From RH-AL1 sp965277355 (GTDB lineage: Bacteria; Pseudomonadota; Alphaproteobacteria; Rhizobiales; Beijerinckiaceae): DNA of 64,000 nucleotides. The notes beneath the pieces are model-generated. The model saw only the letters and a program-made list of their open reading frames with translations, was not told where the DNA came from and made no database searches. The stretch covers positions 434,001 to 498,000 of the forward strand of contig CBDICN010000001.1 in the NCBI GenBank assembly GCA_965277355.1, written 5' to 3'. Positions within the stretch are counted from its first letter, which is position 1. Every line of letters starts with the position of its first letter. The position numbers were made by a program, and so were the translations under genes. Below are positions 9,491-18,935 of this stretch, piece by piece.

Positions 9491-10231
9491 TCAGGCGTTA
9501 ATCGACACGGCTCCGAAGATCGGCTGAAACGCGGTGCGCAAGGCGTCGTCGAGGTCCGCCATCGTCACCACGTGGCCGAGATCGGCGAGACTGGTGACTC
9601 CGAGATGCGCGGCGCTGATGCCGCATGGCGCGATCCCAAGATAGTGCGAGAGGTCCGGTTCGACGTTGATCGCGATGCCGTGGAACGTCACCCAGCGCCG
9701 GATGCGGATGCCGATGGCCGCGATCTTGTCCTCCGCCGGCGAGCCGTCGAGCCCCGGCGCCTTGTCGCGGCGCATGATCCAGACGCCGACCCGGTTTTCG
9801 CGGCGCTCGCCGCGGATCGCGAAAGCCGCCAGCGTGTCGATGACCCAGCGCTCGAGCGCCGCCACAAGGGCGCGGACGTCCCGCCGGCGCCTGGTGAGAT
9901 CGAGCATTACGTAGGCCACGCGCTGGCCCGGGCCGTGATAGGTCACCTGCCCGCCCCGCCCGCTACGATAGGTGGGGAAGCGCGCGCCGACGAGATCGTT
10001 CGCGACGCTCGACGTCCCTGCCGTGTAGAGAGGCGGGTGCTCGACGAGCCACACGAGTTCGGAGGCCTCGCCGCGCGCGATCGCCTCGGCGCGCTTCTCC
10101 ATCGCCGCGACGGCGTCGTCGTAGGCGACGCGCCCGTCCGCAATGCGCCACTCGACCGGAACCCTGTCCTGCCGGACCATGGCAAAAACCGTCCCCGCCA
10201 AACGCGGGCCGGACAGGAGCGAGGTCGTCAT
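9491..10231 (-). CDS. lipB: Octanoyl-[ACP]:protein N-octanoyltransferase
   Basis: 246 residues. It transfers octanoate from acyl-carrier protein to lipoyl domains, the first step of endogenous lipoate synthesis. Diagnostic motifs are GRGGQVTYHGPGQRVAY, NRVGVW, KIAAIGIRIRRWVTFHGIA (catalytic Lys) and the conserved Cys in IAPCGI. The ATG at 10231 overlaps the stop of the upstream nitronate monooxygenase gene (ATGA), which implies translational coupling in a two-gene operon. Confidence 0.97.
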   Translation of the reverse strand: MTTSLLSGPRLAGTVFAMVRQDRVPVEWRIADGRVAYDDAVAAMEKRAEAIARGEASELVWLVEHPPLYTAGTSSVANDLVGARFPTYRSGRGGQVTYHGPGQRVAYVMLDLTRRRRDVRALVAALERWVIDTLAAFAIRGERRENRVGVWIMRRDKAPGLDGSPAEDKIAAIGIRIRRWVTFHGIAINVEPDLSHYLGIAPCGISAAHLGVTSLADLGHVVTMADLDDALRTAFQPIFGAVSINA

Positions 10232-11298
10232 GCGAGCATCGCCCGCGTCTCCGCCCACAGCCGGCGCACCAGGTCTGCGGCCGGCTCCGCGCGGGCCAGC
10301 GCCGCGGACTGCCCGGCCCAGGCCTGCATGCGCTCGATGTCGGCGTTCGTCTTGGCCGCCGCCCGCATGGCGGCGGTGAGGCCGCGCTGCACGGGGTAGG
10401 GCGCCGGGGCAGGCGCGTCCGGTGCCGCGGCGGCTCGGGCGTAGCGCGTCGCGAGGCTGCGCCCGGCCCGGCCGCTGAAGGCGCGCGTCAGCATCGTGTC
10501 TTCCGGGGCGGTCCTCGCCAACGCGTCGGCCCAGGCCGGCTCGGTCTTGGCTTCGGGGCAGCGCAGCAGGCCGGTTCCGATCGTCACGGCGCTGGCGCCG
10601 AGCGCCAAGGCGGCGACGATCCCGCGCGTGTCCGCGACGCCGCCGGCCGCAACGATCGGCACCTCGACTGCATCGACGAGCGCCGGCAGCAGCGCGAACA
10701 GGCCGACCGCGCGACGCTCGGCCTCGGCCGCCACGAAGGCGCCGCGATGGCCGCCGGCCTCGGCACCCTGCGCCACGATAACGTCGGCACCGGCCGCCGC
10801 CGCCGCCCGCGCCTCGGCCACGGTCGTGACGGTGGCGAACCAGGCGACGTCTCGCGCTTTCATCCTCTCGACGAAACCTGGCTCGAACAGACCCATGATG
10901 GTGGAGAGCACCGGCGCGCCGGAGGCGAGCATCGCCTCGCACTGGGCGTCGAAATCGAGCGGCTTGGCATCGCCGGCGTCCCGTGGCACCTGCGGACCGT
11001 ATCCGCCGAGGAAATCGCGCACCCGCGCCTCGTGCGCAGCATCGCGCGCCGGCGGAGGGTCCGGCACCCAGATGTTGATCAGGAAGGCGCCGTTGGAGCC
11101 GGCGCGCACCTCGCGAGACCACGCCAGGATCTCGTCGGGCTGCCAGAGTAGCGCGCCGCCGGCGCCCATCCCGCCGCCGTCGGCCACCGCGATCGCGAGC
11201 GAGGCAGGGCATGCGCCGGCCATCGGAGCCATCAGGATCGGTGCCTGCAGGCCGAAGCGGCTGCAGAAGGACTCGGTATGGGAAAGGATCGCGCGCAT
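10228..11298 (-). CDS. Nitronate monooxygenase family flavoprotein
   Basis: 356 residues, TIM-barrel FMN enzyme of the 2-nitropropane dioxygenase/NMO family. Visible motifs: PILMAPMAGACPASLAIAVA at the N-terminus, QGAEAGGHRG (active-site His of class I NMO), VPIVAAGGVADTRGIVAAL, and the phosphate-binding GASAVTIGTGLLRCPEA. Members oxidise alkyl nitronates such as propionate-3-nitronate, and some are enoyl reductases. Its coupling to lipB looks positional. No regulator is evident. Confidence 0.9.
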   Translation of the reverse strand: MRAILSHTESFCSRFGLQAPILMAPMAGACPASLAIAVADGGGMGAGGALLWQPDEILAWSREVRAGSNGAFLINIWVPDPPPARDAAHEARVRDFLGGYGPQVPRDAGDAKPLDFDAQCEAMLASGAPVLSTIMGLFEPGFVERMKARDVAWFATVTTVAEARAAAAAGADVIVAQGAEAGGHRGAFVAAEAERRAVGLFALLPALVDAVEVPIVAAGGVADTRGIVAALALGASAVTIGTGLLRCPEAKTEPAWADALARTAPEDTMLTRAFSGRAGRSLATRYARAAAAPDAPAPAPYPVQRGLTAAMRAAAKTNADIERMQAWAGQSAALARAEPAADLVRRLWAETRAMLA

Positions 11299-11865
11299 CG
11301 TGGTTCCTCGCGCCTCATATCTCCGCCCGCGCGGACATCTTCAAGCAAACCCGCCGTCGGTGCGCGTCTCCATTTGAGACGTTCGTCCGCTTTTTGCTGT
11401 CGACAACGAATTAAGTTGGCCGATTTTGGTAGCACATCAAATGTCCGCTTATTCTGCTTGTTCGCCTGTGGGCGGGATGGGCAAGTGAGAGAGTTGTTGA
11501 TGCCGTGCACAGGCTCGCCGCCGAGCAGGCTCTCGAAGGCCGATGACGAGGGCGGCCGATGACAAACACGTCGAGCGTGGCGATGACGCGGTGGACCAGC
11601 ACCTTGTCGATGACGACCTGGACAAACTGCGGCGTGGTGAGCCGCGAACACCTGAAGAAAGAACGAGGCCCGCAGCACCTCGCCGAGCGATCCCCGATCA
11701 CTTCTCAGATCGCTGCGGCCACAGTCCCGAACCTGAGCCTATCAGGTCCTCTTCCGCGTTTGATTTGCGATGCTTCGCGCCCGAGGCCAGCGCGGGGCGG
11801 CAGGTTGGTAAAATCTCCGCTTGCCGAGAAAGGCTGCCGTGCGCACACGCCTCGTGTTGAGAGCG
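11299..11865. other. Gene-poor stretch, no supported gene
   Basis: Several short frames cross this 567-base region on both strands, but none has a good ribosome site, recognisable domain or codon pattern like its neighbours. A minus-strand frame over 11411-11701 carries a hydrophobic run (VVIDKVLVHRVIATLDVFVIG) and could be the remnant of a decayed gene; I cannot name the parent. The region lies between divergent nitronate monooxygenase control sequences and the end of the following gene. Confidence 0.4.
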
Positions 11866-12666
11866 TTATTCGGCGGCTCTCGACATTGCCTCGCTGTAGT
11901 AGGATTCGACCTGCTCGGCTGCGGCGCCGAACAAAGCGATGCCGCGAAGAACCAAGTCCTCGATACGCTTCGGCGAACCGGAGGTGTCGTAAGCCCGGGC
12001 AAAATCCATGACGATATCCTCATGAGAGGGCTCGCCATCATGAGGCACCGTGTGGACTTCCATCCAAACCGCCCGGCGCCGATCGAAAAGCCGCATATAG
12101 GCGGGAGCTTTCGCCAGGATCGCGCCGAGTTCTTCCGCAATGAATTCGGTCGGAGCAAGTGAACCGGCAAAGAACTCGACCAAGTCGCCGGTTTCCGTAC
12201 TGTCGATCAGTTGCTGGATAAGCGGCAAGGGCGGCTCGGCCTGCAACACGTCGAGTGTCAAGCCGAGGTTCCGGGCATCGGCTTCCCAGTGCTTCGAATG
12301 CCTGAACTCGTCCTTCTGCATTTCCATTAGATGGGACCGGGCCTCTTCGAAGACACCTGCGATCTCGCTGTCGAGGAGATTCTTTATCGATCTCGCGGAT
12401 TCGCGAAGTGCTCCCCTCGTTTTGTTTCGTCCGAACTTCGCGTAGAGGGGCTCGCGCGGCAGGTACGCCGAATTGGCCCTACGATCGATGGCTTTTTCAA
12501 AATCGCGGGTGAACGGCCAGAAGCCTTTGCTCAGAGCGATAGCTGCCGAGCGATCACCCTCGCGCGCGCGGCGGACGATCGAAAGATCATGGAGCATTTC
12601 GCGAGCTGCATTGGTCAACTTTTCCATGTCAAAGTACACTTGATTGTCGTCATGAAAAAGACACAT
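11866..12666 (-). CDS. Uncharacterised helical protein, possible haem-oxygenase-fold / PqqC-like enzyme
   Basis: About 266 residues from ATG 12666; a TTG at 12726 would add 20. The sequence is almost entirely helical. It has Glu/His pairs spread along it: EEARSHLMEMQKDEFRHSKHW, FIAEELGAI, WMEVHTVPHDGEPSHEDIV. This resembles the haem-oxygenase-like fold (TENA/PqqC/diiron HDO oxygenases), in which such residues bind metal. I could not assign a known subfamily, and there is no neighbour that supports a pathway. The family placement is inference from residue pattern only. Confidence 0.55.
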   Translation of the reverse strand: MCLFHDDNQVYFDMEKLTNAAREMLHDLSIVRRAREGDRSAAIALSKGFWPFTRDFEKAIDRRANSAYLPREPLYAKFGRNKTRGALRESARSIKNLLDSEIAGVFEEARSHLMEMQKDEFRHSKHWEADARNLGLTLDVLQAEPPLPLIQQLIDSTETGDLVEFFAGSLAPTEFIAEELGAILAKAPAYMRLFDRRRAVWMEVHTVPHDGEPSHEDIVMDFARAYDTSGSPKRIEDLVLRGIALFGAAAEQVESYYSEAMSRAAE

Positions 12667-12867
12667 GGTGCACCCCCGGAAGCCTCGTTTCTCCTCAAAG
12701 CTTTCACGAAAAATTAACGTTTGCAAGGTCGAAAACGAGGCTCACCGGTCGACGACCGCCCAATGAGGTCTCATGTCGATGGAGCCGGGAAGCAACCTGC
12801 CCGCTCATTGCGCTGGCAAACCGGGGGTCCATCGCGGGTGCGCTCAATGCGCGCCGGCGCGACAAGT

Positions 12868-15069
12868 TCAGGCGCGCCGGAGAAGACCGCTCAAGGTTGG
12901 ATGTCGGACCGCCCGGGTCAGCGCTTCGAATCGCGGCGTGAAGGGCTTCGGCCTAGCGATCCCGTATCCTTGAGCGTAATCGATCCCGATGTCGCGAAGC
13001 GCGTCCGCGAGCTCTTCCGTTTCGACGAACTCGGCGACGATCCGCTTACCCATGACATGGCCGACGTGATTGATCATCTCGACCATGGCGCGGTCGGGGC
13101 GATCCGTCAGAAGGTTCTTCACGAAGGCGCCGTCGATCTTGAGAAAGTCGACGGGCAGTTCCTTCAAATAGTTGAAGGACGACATGCCCGAGCCAAAATC
13201 GTCGAGAGCAAAGGTGCAGCCGAGCGCCCTGAGATCCCTTATGAAGGCGCGCGCGGCCTCGAGATTGACGATCGCGGTCGTCTCCGTGACCTCGAAGCAG
13301 ACCAGTTGTGGCGGGATCCGGAATTCGGCGAAGGCGGCTTTGAGAAAATCGAGGAAGGCATCGTCGCCGACGGTCGCGCCTGACAGATTGATCCCGCATT
13401 GCGCGATAGGAACCGCGTGTTCCAGCGCCCTATGGTCCGACAGCGTCTGGAACGCCCGGCGCACGACCCAGCGATCGATCAGCTTAATCAAGCCGAACCG
13501 TTCGGCGGCCGGCAGGAAGCTCGATGGAGGCACGAGGAGGCCGGATTCGTCCGTCATACGGATTAGGACTTCTAGGTGAACCCCCGGTTCGCCGGTGTCG
13601 GAGAGCGCGACGATCTCCTGTGCATAGAGGCACAAGCGATCCTCCGTGAGCGCCTGCTGTATTCGCTGCACCCAACTCATCTCGAGAATGCGGCCGTGCA
13701 GCTCTCGATCCTCTTTGCCATGCGAATGGACGCGATTGCGTCCTTTCTCCTTGGCCATGAGGCAGGCCATGTCCGCCTTCGACATCATCTCTTCGGCCGA
13801 AGCCAGCCCGGCATAGTCAGACACCAAACCGATGCTTGCGGTGACTGCAAATCGGCGGCCCTTCCAAGCAAACTCGATCTGCTCGACGGCTGCGCGGATG
13901 GCTTCCGCCACGACCAGCGCTTGGCCCAACTCGCTTTTAGGCATCAGGATACCGAATTCATCGCCGCCGAGGCGCGCGATGAGGTCGTCCGATGTGAGCA
14001 GACGCTGCAAGGGTGGACCGATCCGCCGAAGCATCGCGTCGCCCGCGGCATGTCCGCAGGTGTCGTTGATGATCTTGAATTGGTCCAGGTCGATGAACAT
14101 GAGCGAGCAGGCGGTCGGCAGTTCGCCCTTCGCGACCGTGGTCGCCCGGATCAGTCGCTCCCTGAATACGCTGCGATTGGCGAGGCCCGTCAGTTCATCA
14201 TGCGAGGCTTGCCAGGCGAGCGCGTTCTCGAAACGTCGGCGCTGCGTGAGAACCTTGCCGACCCGCCAGATGGTGATCCCGGCGAGCAGGCCGGCGAGCA
14301 CGAAATTCGCAAAGAACAAAAGCCTCTCGATCAACCGCGCGCCGTCATCGAGCGCCTGGGAAAAAGCAATTGCGCGAGGCGTGATCTCGGCGTCGATTTT
14401 CTCGACGCGATCTCGGAGTTCGTCGACATGGCCGTTCGGGAATCGAGCGCCGACGGAGGCGCCGAGATCGTCTAGCTCGAGAAGGAAGGGGTCCGCCTGT
14501 TTCCATTTGGCGAGCGCTTCTTCAAGGTAAGGAAAGCCTCGGAAGGTCCGGAACAACCAAAGGACGCTAGGGATGTCCTCTGGTGCGATTCCCCCGGCGA
14601 TGAACGCGCGACCGGCGGCGGCCGGGTCCGAGAGCGTTGTCTCGAGAAGTATTTGACGTCCTCTGCGATACGACAAGGGGATCGCAATGGTTCGCCTGAA
14701 GCCTTCAAGATACTCTCGATGTCCGGTGTCGAGATAAAGGGTGAGAAAGTATTCTGCCTCATGCTGGCCCTTCGACCACAGGCTCTCGCCAGTGACAAAG
14801 GCTCGGATCGCGGAGAGCGTGTACACGCTGAAGCCGCCGACCGCCATTTGCGTGCAAATCACAATGACGAACGGCCAAGCCGAAATCGCCGGATTCCGGC
14901 GGATGACGGTCCGCCAGTCGCGCTTTTGCGTCCGGGCAGAAATCGACCTCTCCTCCACCAGCGTAGCCCATGAACACCATCGTAGAGCGCTCTTAAGATT
15001 GTCTTGCCGATTGCACCGCAATGGTAGAATGGCGCGAGATGCCGCGAACGAGGTCAAAAGTTCTTTCAA
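12868..15069 (-). CDS. Membrane GGDEF-EAL cyclic-di-GMP signalling protein
   Basis: 733 residues from ATG 15069; the true start may be shorter. Order: membrane segment about 63-85, periplasmic sensing region about 90-245 without a recognised domain, second membrane segment about 249-270, GGDEF domain about 285-450, EAL domain about 475-720. The diguanylate cyclase site is intact (RLGGDEFGIL, residues 366-375). In the phosphodiesterase domain the EAL triplet is EVL (LEVLIRM), but DDFGSG (623-628) and KIDGAFV are present, so it may be active. It makes or degrades c-di-GMP at the inner membrane. It follows the amidase operon terminator and is probably an independent unit. Confidence 0.93.
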   Translation of the reverse strand: MKELLTSFAASRAILPLRCNRQDNLKSALRWCSWATLVEERSISARTQKRDWRTVIRRNPAISAWPFVIVICTQMAVGGFSVYTLSAIRAFVTGESLWSKGQHEAEYFLTLYLDTGHREYLEGFRRTIAIPLSYRRGRQILLETTLSDPAAAGRAFIAGGIAPEDIPSVLWLFRTFRGFPYLEEALAKWKQADPFLLELDDLGASVGARFPNGHVDELRDRVEKIDAEITPRAIAFSQALDDGARLIERLLFFANFVLAGLLAGITIWRVGKVLTQRRRFENALAWQASHDELTGLANRSVFRERLIRATTVAKGELPTACSLMFIDLDQFKIINDTCGHAAGDAMLRRIGPPLQRLLTSDDLIARLGGDEFGILMPKSELGQALVVAEAIRAAVEQIEFAWKGRRFAVTASIGLVSDYAGLASAEEMMSKADMACLMAKEKGRNRVHSHGKEDRELHGRILEMSWVQRIQQALTEDRLCLYAQEIVALSDTGEPGVHLEVLIRMTDESGLLVPPSSFLPAAERFGLIKLIDRWVVRRAFQTLSDHRALEHAVPIAQCGINLSGATVGDDAFLDFLKAAFAEFRIPPQLVCFEVTETTAIVNLEAARAFIRDLRALGCTFALDDFGSGMSSFNYLKELPVDFLKIDGAFVKNLLTDRPDRAMVEMINHVGHVMGKRIVAEFVETEELADALRDIGIDYAQGYGIARPKPFTPRFEALTRAVRHPTLSGLLRRA

Positions 15070-15168
15070 AAGGCGGGAGGCGTTCGCAGGCTGAACCGCG
15101 GCAGGAACTCCGGCAGGGCGACGAGGTCGGCGTGACGTCCTCGTCGCGTTGAGACGCGCGGACGGAAG

Positions 15169-15197
15169 AAAAAGGCCCGCCGTCGCGGCGCCTTTTT
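15169..15197 (-). terminator. Intrinsic terminator of the amidase operon
   Basis: A-run, twelve paired bases with one bulge (AAAAAGGC with GCCTTTTT outside, CCGC with GCGG inside), loop CGTC, and a T-run on either strand. It lies 29 bases past the amiE stop. It should end the minus-strand amide operon; it is symmetrical enough to work from both sides. Confidence 0.85.
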
Positions 15198-15225
15198 CCG
15201 ATTGCGCGCTTGCTGGCCCCCGCGA

Positions 15226-16266
15226 TCAGCGGTGCGCGGGCGTCTTGTTGTTGGGGATGCCTTCGATCGGCGACTCGTCGGTGCCGACCGTGTCGCGGGT
15301 CATCGCCTCGACCATCTCGCGGGTGCCTTCCGGATCGGCGATCCATTTCGAGTAGAAGTCGTAGGGGCACGCCGCGACGCCCTTGTCGCCCTCGCCGGAG
15401 TTGATGACACCGGTGTAGCCGCGGTGCAGCAGTTTGAAGAGGTGGTTCTCGGACTGGCCGTGCTTCCGCGAGTCGCGGATGAGGAACTTCGAAAGCTGCG
15501 CGTACTGGATACCCATCGCCTCCTCGCCGCATTCGCCGAGCGTGCGGCCGTCGAAGCCGATTATCGCCGAATGACCGAAGTAGGTGTAGACGCCGTCGAA
15601 ACCGGCGGCGTTGGCGACCGCGACGTAGCAATTGTTGGCCCAGGCCATCGCCTTGGACATCACGATCTGCTGTTCCTTGGCCGGGTACATGTAGCCCTGG
15701 CATCGTATGATCAGTTCGGCGCCGCGCATCGCGCAGTCGCGCCAGATCTCGGGATAGTTGCCGTCATCGCAGATGATGAGGCTGATCTTCATGCCCTTCG
15801 GGCCTTCGGACACGTAGGTGCACTCGCCGGGGTACCATCCCTCGATCGGCACCCACGGCATGATCTTGCGGTACTTCTGGACGACCTCGCCCTTGTCGTT
15901 CATCAGAATCAGCGTGTTGTAGGGCGCTTTTTTCGGATGCTCCTCGTGTTGCTCCCCGGTGAGCGAGAACACGCCCCACACCTTGGCTTTGCGGCAGGCT
16001 TCGGCAAAGATTTCAGTCTCGTCGCCCGGCACCGTCGAGGCGGTCTCGTACATCTCCTTGGAGTCGTACATGATGCCATGGGTGGAATATTCGGGGAAGA
16101 TCACCAAGTCCATGCCCGGCAGGCCGGACTTCATGCCGACGACCATCTCGCCGATCTTGCGGGCGTTGGCGAGCACCTCGGCCTTCGTGTGGAGGCGTGG
16201 CATCGTGTAATTGACGACGGCGACGCCGACCGTGTCGTTGCTTGAAGAAATATCACCGTGCAACAT
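15226..16266 (-). CDS. amiE: Aliphatic amidase (acylamide amidohydrolase)
   Basis: 346 residues, exactly the length of Pseudomonas aeruginosa AmiE, which it resembles from end to end (HGDISSSNDTVGVAVVNY at the N-terminus). It hydrolyses short aliphatic amides such as acetamide or propionamide to the acid and ammonia in the cytosol. The nitrilase-superfamily triad is visible: Glu in VIFPEYST, Lys in KYRKIMPW, Cys in SLIICDDGNYPE. It is the last gene of a minus-strand series that begins with amiR and amiC and includes a dedicated ABC transporter. A terminator follows directly. Formamidase (AmiF) is the alternative, but the length and N-terminus favour AmiE. Confidence 0.96.
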   Translation of the reverse strand: MLHGDISSSNDTVGVAVVNYTMPRLHTKAEVLANARKIGEMVVGMKSGLPGMDLVIFPEYSTHGIMYDSKEMYETASTVPGDETEIFAEACRKAKVWGVFSLTGEQHEEHPKKAPYNTLILMNDKGEVVQKYRKIMPWVPIEGWYPGECTYVSEGPKGMKISLIICDDGNYPEIWRDCAMRGAELIIRCQGYMYPAKEQQIVMSKAMAWANNCYVAVANAAGFDGVYTYFGHSAIIGFDGRTLGECGEEAMGIQYAQLSKFLIRDSRKHGQSENHLFKLLHRGYTGVINSGEGDKGVAACPYDFYSKWIADPEGTREMVEAMTRDTVGTDESPIEGIPNNKTPAHR

Positions 16267-16330
16267 GTCGGAGTTCCTTGCGTTTGTTTGTTTGTCCGGT
16301 GTTTTCCTAGCTCGCCGTGCCCACCGGAGG

Positions 16331-17026
16331 CTACACGGCAAGATGGCGATGGATGAGATCGTCGCTGAGGTCGGCCCCGGGTCCAGAGGCAGCGACACGT
16401 CCCTTCTCCAGGATGGCGAAGACATGGGCGGCCCTGCGAGCGAACCGGATGTTTTGTTCGACGAGGATGATGGTCAATCCCTCGTCGTGGTTGAGCCGCA
16501 GGATGATGGTCTCGATCTCCTCCACGATATTGGGTTGGATGCCCTCGGTCGGCTCGTCCATCAGCAGGATCTTCGGCTTGGCTGCGAGCGCCCTGGCGAT
16601 GGCGAGCTGCTGTTGCTGGCCGCCTGACAGAAGACCGCCCTGCCGATCGAGGTTGGCGAGAAGGTAGGGAAACAATGCTTCGACGAGATCAGGGATCTCG
16701 CGCTTCTTGTTCGGCCGCGCGAAGGCCCCCATCAGGATGTTTTCGCGGACGGAGAAGTCGGGGATGATCTGGCGCCCTTGCGGCACGTAGGCGATCCCGG
16801 CTCGAGCCCGCAGGTGTGTAGGCCTGTCGCCGATCTCGTCCTCATCGAGCCGGATGCGGCCGGTGGATCGGTCGGTCAGCCCCATCAGGGTCTTGAGGAG
16901 CGTCGTCTTGCCGGTGCCGTTGCGGCCAAGCACGGTGAGAATCTGACGATCCTCCACCGCGAGGCTGATGCCGTGCAGGATGTGGCTGCGGTCGTAGAAG
17001 CTGTCGACGTTGGCGAGGCTCAGCAT
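16331..17026 (-). CDS. urtE: Urea/short-chain amide ABC transporter ATP-binding protein (UrtE-type)
   Basis: 231 residues. Walker A is GRNGTGKTTLL, the signature is LLSGGQQQQLAIARAL, Walker B ILLMDEPTEGIQP, H-loop region replaced by ILVEQN as is usual in the LivF/UrtE branch. Short LivF-like ATPases pair with a LivG-like partner, here the preceding gene. The ATG at 17026 shares one base with the stop of that gene (TGATG). It energises import of urea or amides at the inner membrane. The amidase next to it points to amides as substrate. Confidence 0.93.
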   Translation of the reverse strand: MLSLANVDSFYDRSHILHGISLAVEDRQILTVLGRNGTGKTTLLKTLMGLTDRSTGRIRLDEDEIGDRPTHLRARAGIAYVPQGRQIIPDFSVRENILMGAFARPNKKREIPDLVEALFPYLLANLDRQGGLLSGGQQQQLAIARALAAKPKILLMDEPTEGIQPNIVEEIETIILRLNHDEGLTIILVEQNIRFARRAAHVFAILEKGRVAASGPGADLSDDLIHRHLAV

Positions 17027-17772
17027 CAGTGAATGCCTGCGGAGCCGAGATAGGCATCGCGAACCTTCGGATCGCTCTCGATCGCGGCGATATCGCCTTC
17101 GGCGATGATCTGGCCGAGATGCAGCACGGTGATCCGCTCGGCGATCTCGCGCACGAAGGCCATGTCGTGCTCGACGACGATGATCGTATGCCGGCCTTTC
17201 AAACTGTTGATCAGCCGCGCCGTCTTCAGGGTCTCGCTCTGTGTCATGCCGGCGGTCGGCTCGTCGAGCAGCAGGACCTTGGGATCCTGCATGATGAGGA
17301 GGCCGAGTTCGAGCCATTGCGTCTCGCCATGCGAGAGGTTGGCGGCGGTCGTGTCGGCGACGTGCCCGAGGCCGGTCATCCCGAGGACCTCATCGAGCCT
17401 GTCGCGCCGGGCGCGGGAATAGCCGAAGCCGAGGTTGGCGAGGACGCCACGGCTCGGGCAGTTGGCCACCTCGAGGTTGCGGCGGACGGTAAGCTCCTTG
17501 AAGACCGTCGGTATCTGAAATTTCCGGCCGAGGCCGGCGCGCGCGATCACGTGTTCGGCCTTGTTCGTGATGTCGCGCGCGAAAAGGAAGACGCGGCCCT
17601 CGGTGCTGCGGGTGCGCCCGGAAACGAGGTCCATGAGGGTCGTCTTGCCGGCGCCGTTGGCGCCGAGCAGCACGCGCAGTTCGCCGTCCTCGACGACCGT
17701 CGAGACGTTGGACACCGCTTTGAAACCGGCGAAGGCGACGCCAAGCCCGTCGATCGTGAGAGCCGCGGCCAT
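17026..17772 (-). CDS. urtD: Urea/short-chain amide ABC transporter ATP-binding protein (UrtD-type)
   Basis: 248 residues, LivG-like. Walker A is GANGAGKTTLMDLV, signature ANLSHGETQWLELGLLI (with SHGE in place of the common SGGQ, as is usual for UrtD), Walker B LLLDEPTAGM, then VVEHDM with the H-loop His. It forms the ATPase pair with the next gene. Its start overlaps the upstream permease stop by one base (TGATG), so four genes of the transporter are translationally coupled or nearly so. Confidence 0.93.
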   Translation of the reverse strand: MAAALTIDGLGVAFAGFKAVSNVSTVVEDGELRVLLGANGAGKTTLMDLVSGRTRSTEGRVFLFARDITNKAEHVIARAGLGRKFQIPTVFKELTVRRNLEVANCPSRGVLANLGFGYSRARRDRLDEVLGMTGLGHVADTTAANLSHGETQWLELGLLIMQDPKVLLLDEPTAGMTQSETLKTARLINSLKGRHTIIVVEHDMAFVREIAERITVLHLGQIIAEGDIAAIESDPKVRDAYLGSAGIH

Positions 17773-18932
17773 CAAAGCCGGCCCTCGCCGGTCGCCGGAA
17801 CACCGTCGTGCTCGACGGAGGCGGAACGCGACGCCGGCTTGCCGCCGATCGTAGCGACGATCCAGTCGCCCGCGACGCTCGCCAGCCCGGCGATGCCGCG
17901 CGGAAGGAACAGCACGACGAGGATGAAGATAAGCCCGATGATCGCCCGCCACGCATCGAGGAACATCGCGCTCTCGCTCATCGTCGCCTCGATCATGTTG
18001 ATGAGGATGGCGCCGATGCAGGCACCGAGCAGCGAACTGCGGCCGCCGACGGCGGCCCACACGACCATGCTGATCGAGAAGGCGAGGTCCATGAAGGTCG
18101 GCGAGGCGAACTGTGCGACGTTGACGTAGAGCAGCCCGGCGACGCCGGCGATCGCCGCCGACATCGAGAAGAAGAAGATCTGATAGGCCGGCACATCGAA
18201 GCCGAGGTAGCGGGCGCGGCTAATGTCATCGCGCGTCGCCTGCAACACGAGGCCGGCGCGCGTCTCGACGAGAATGCGCGACAGCACGAGCGTCAGCGCC
18301 AGGGCGCCCGCGACGACGTAGTACGTCGTCCGGCTGTAGGGATCGAAGGTGAAGTCGCCGATGGTGAAGCCGCCGAGGTCGGTCAGGCCGTTGAAGCCAT
18401 TGGTGAGCGGCTGGGCGTCGATCACGAGAAGGCGCACGAGCAGGACCACGGCGAGCGTGATGATCGAGATGAAGACGCCGGTGATGCGCTTGCGGAAGAT
18501 GATCGTGCCGAGCAGGTAGGCAATCAGCGTGGGCACCACGATCGCCATCGCCAGGCCGAACCACTCGGACTGGAACGGGGTCCAGACGAACGAGCCCCTC
18601 GTGATGCAGCAGAGGTCCTGCTTGGCGCCGGGCTCGGCGTTCCAGAACATGAAGTCCGGAATCGGACCGCCGCTGCCTTGCTGGCTCGTCGTCGAGGTGA
18701 GCTTCAGCGACATCGCCATCATGTAGGCGCCGGCGCCGAAGAACAGGCCCTGGCCGAGATTGAGGATGCCGGCGTAGCCCCACGATAGGCAGATCGCGAT
18801 CCCGAGCATGCCGTAGACGAGATATTTGGCGAGCCTGTTGAGCCAGAATTCGCCCAAAAATAGCGGGAGCACCAAGATAAGGGCGATGAAAATAAGGTAG
18901 GTCGCGATCTCGAGGTTGCGCTTGCTCACCAT
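17772..18932 (-). CDS. urtC: Urea/short-chain amide ABC transporter permease (UrtC-type)
   Basis: 386 residues with about ten membrane segments, beginning LEIATYLIFIALILVLPLFLG. It is LivM-like, with the UrtC-specific periplasmic loop between early helices and the EAA-like cytoplasmic region ATRDDISRARYLGFD that contacts the ATPase. It lies 3 bases after the upstream permease stop. With UrtB it makes the transmembrane channel. Confidence 0.93.
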   Translation of the reverse strand: MVSKRNLEIATYLIFIALILVLPLFLGEFWLNRLAKYLVYGMLGIAICLSWGYAGILNLGQGLFFGAGAYMMAMSLKLTSTTSQQGSGGPIPDFMFWNAEPGAKQDLCCITRGSFVWTPFQSEWFGLAMAIVVPTLIAYLLGTIIFRKRITGVFISIITLAVVLLVRLLVIDAQPLTNGFNGLTDLGGFTIGDFTFDPYSRTTYYVVAGALALTLVLSRILVETRAGLVLQATRDDISRARYLGFDVPAYQIFFFSMSAAIAGVAGLLYVNVAQFASPTFMDLAFSISMVVWAAVGGRSSLLGACIGAILINMIEATMSESAMFLDAWRAIIGLIFILVVLFLPRGIAGLASVAGDWIVATIGGKPASRSASVEHDGVPATGEGRL

Positions 18933-18935
18933 GAC

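Noticed and set aside
11411..11701. 96-residue minus-strand frame with a hydrophobic run
   Set aside because: No ribosome site, unusual composition, no domain; at best a remnant.
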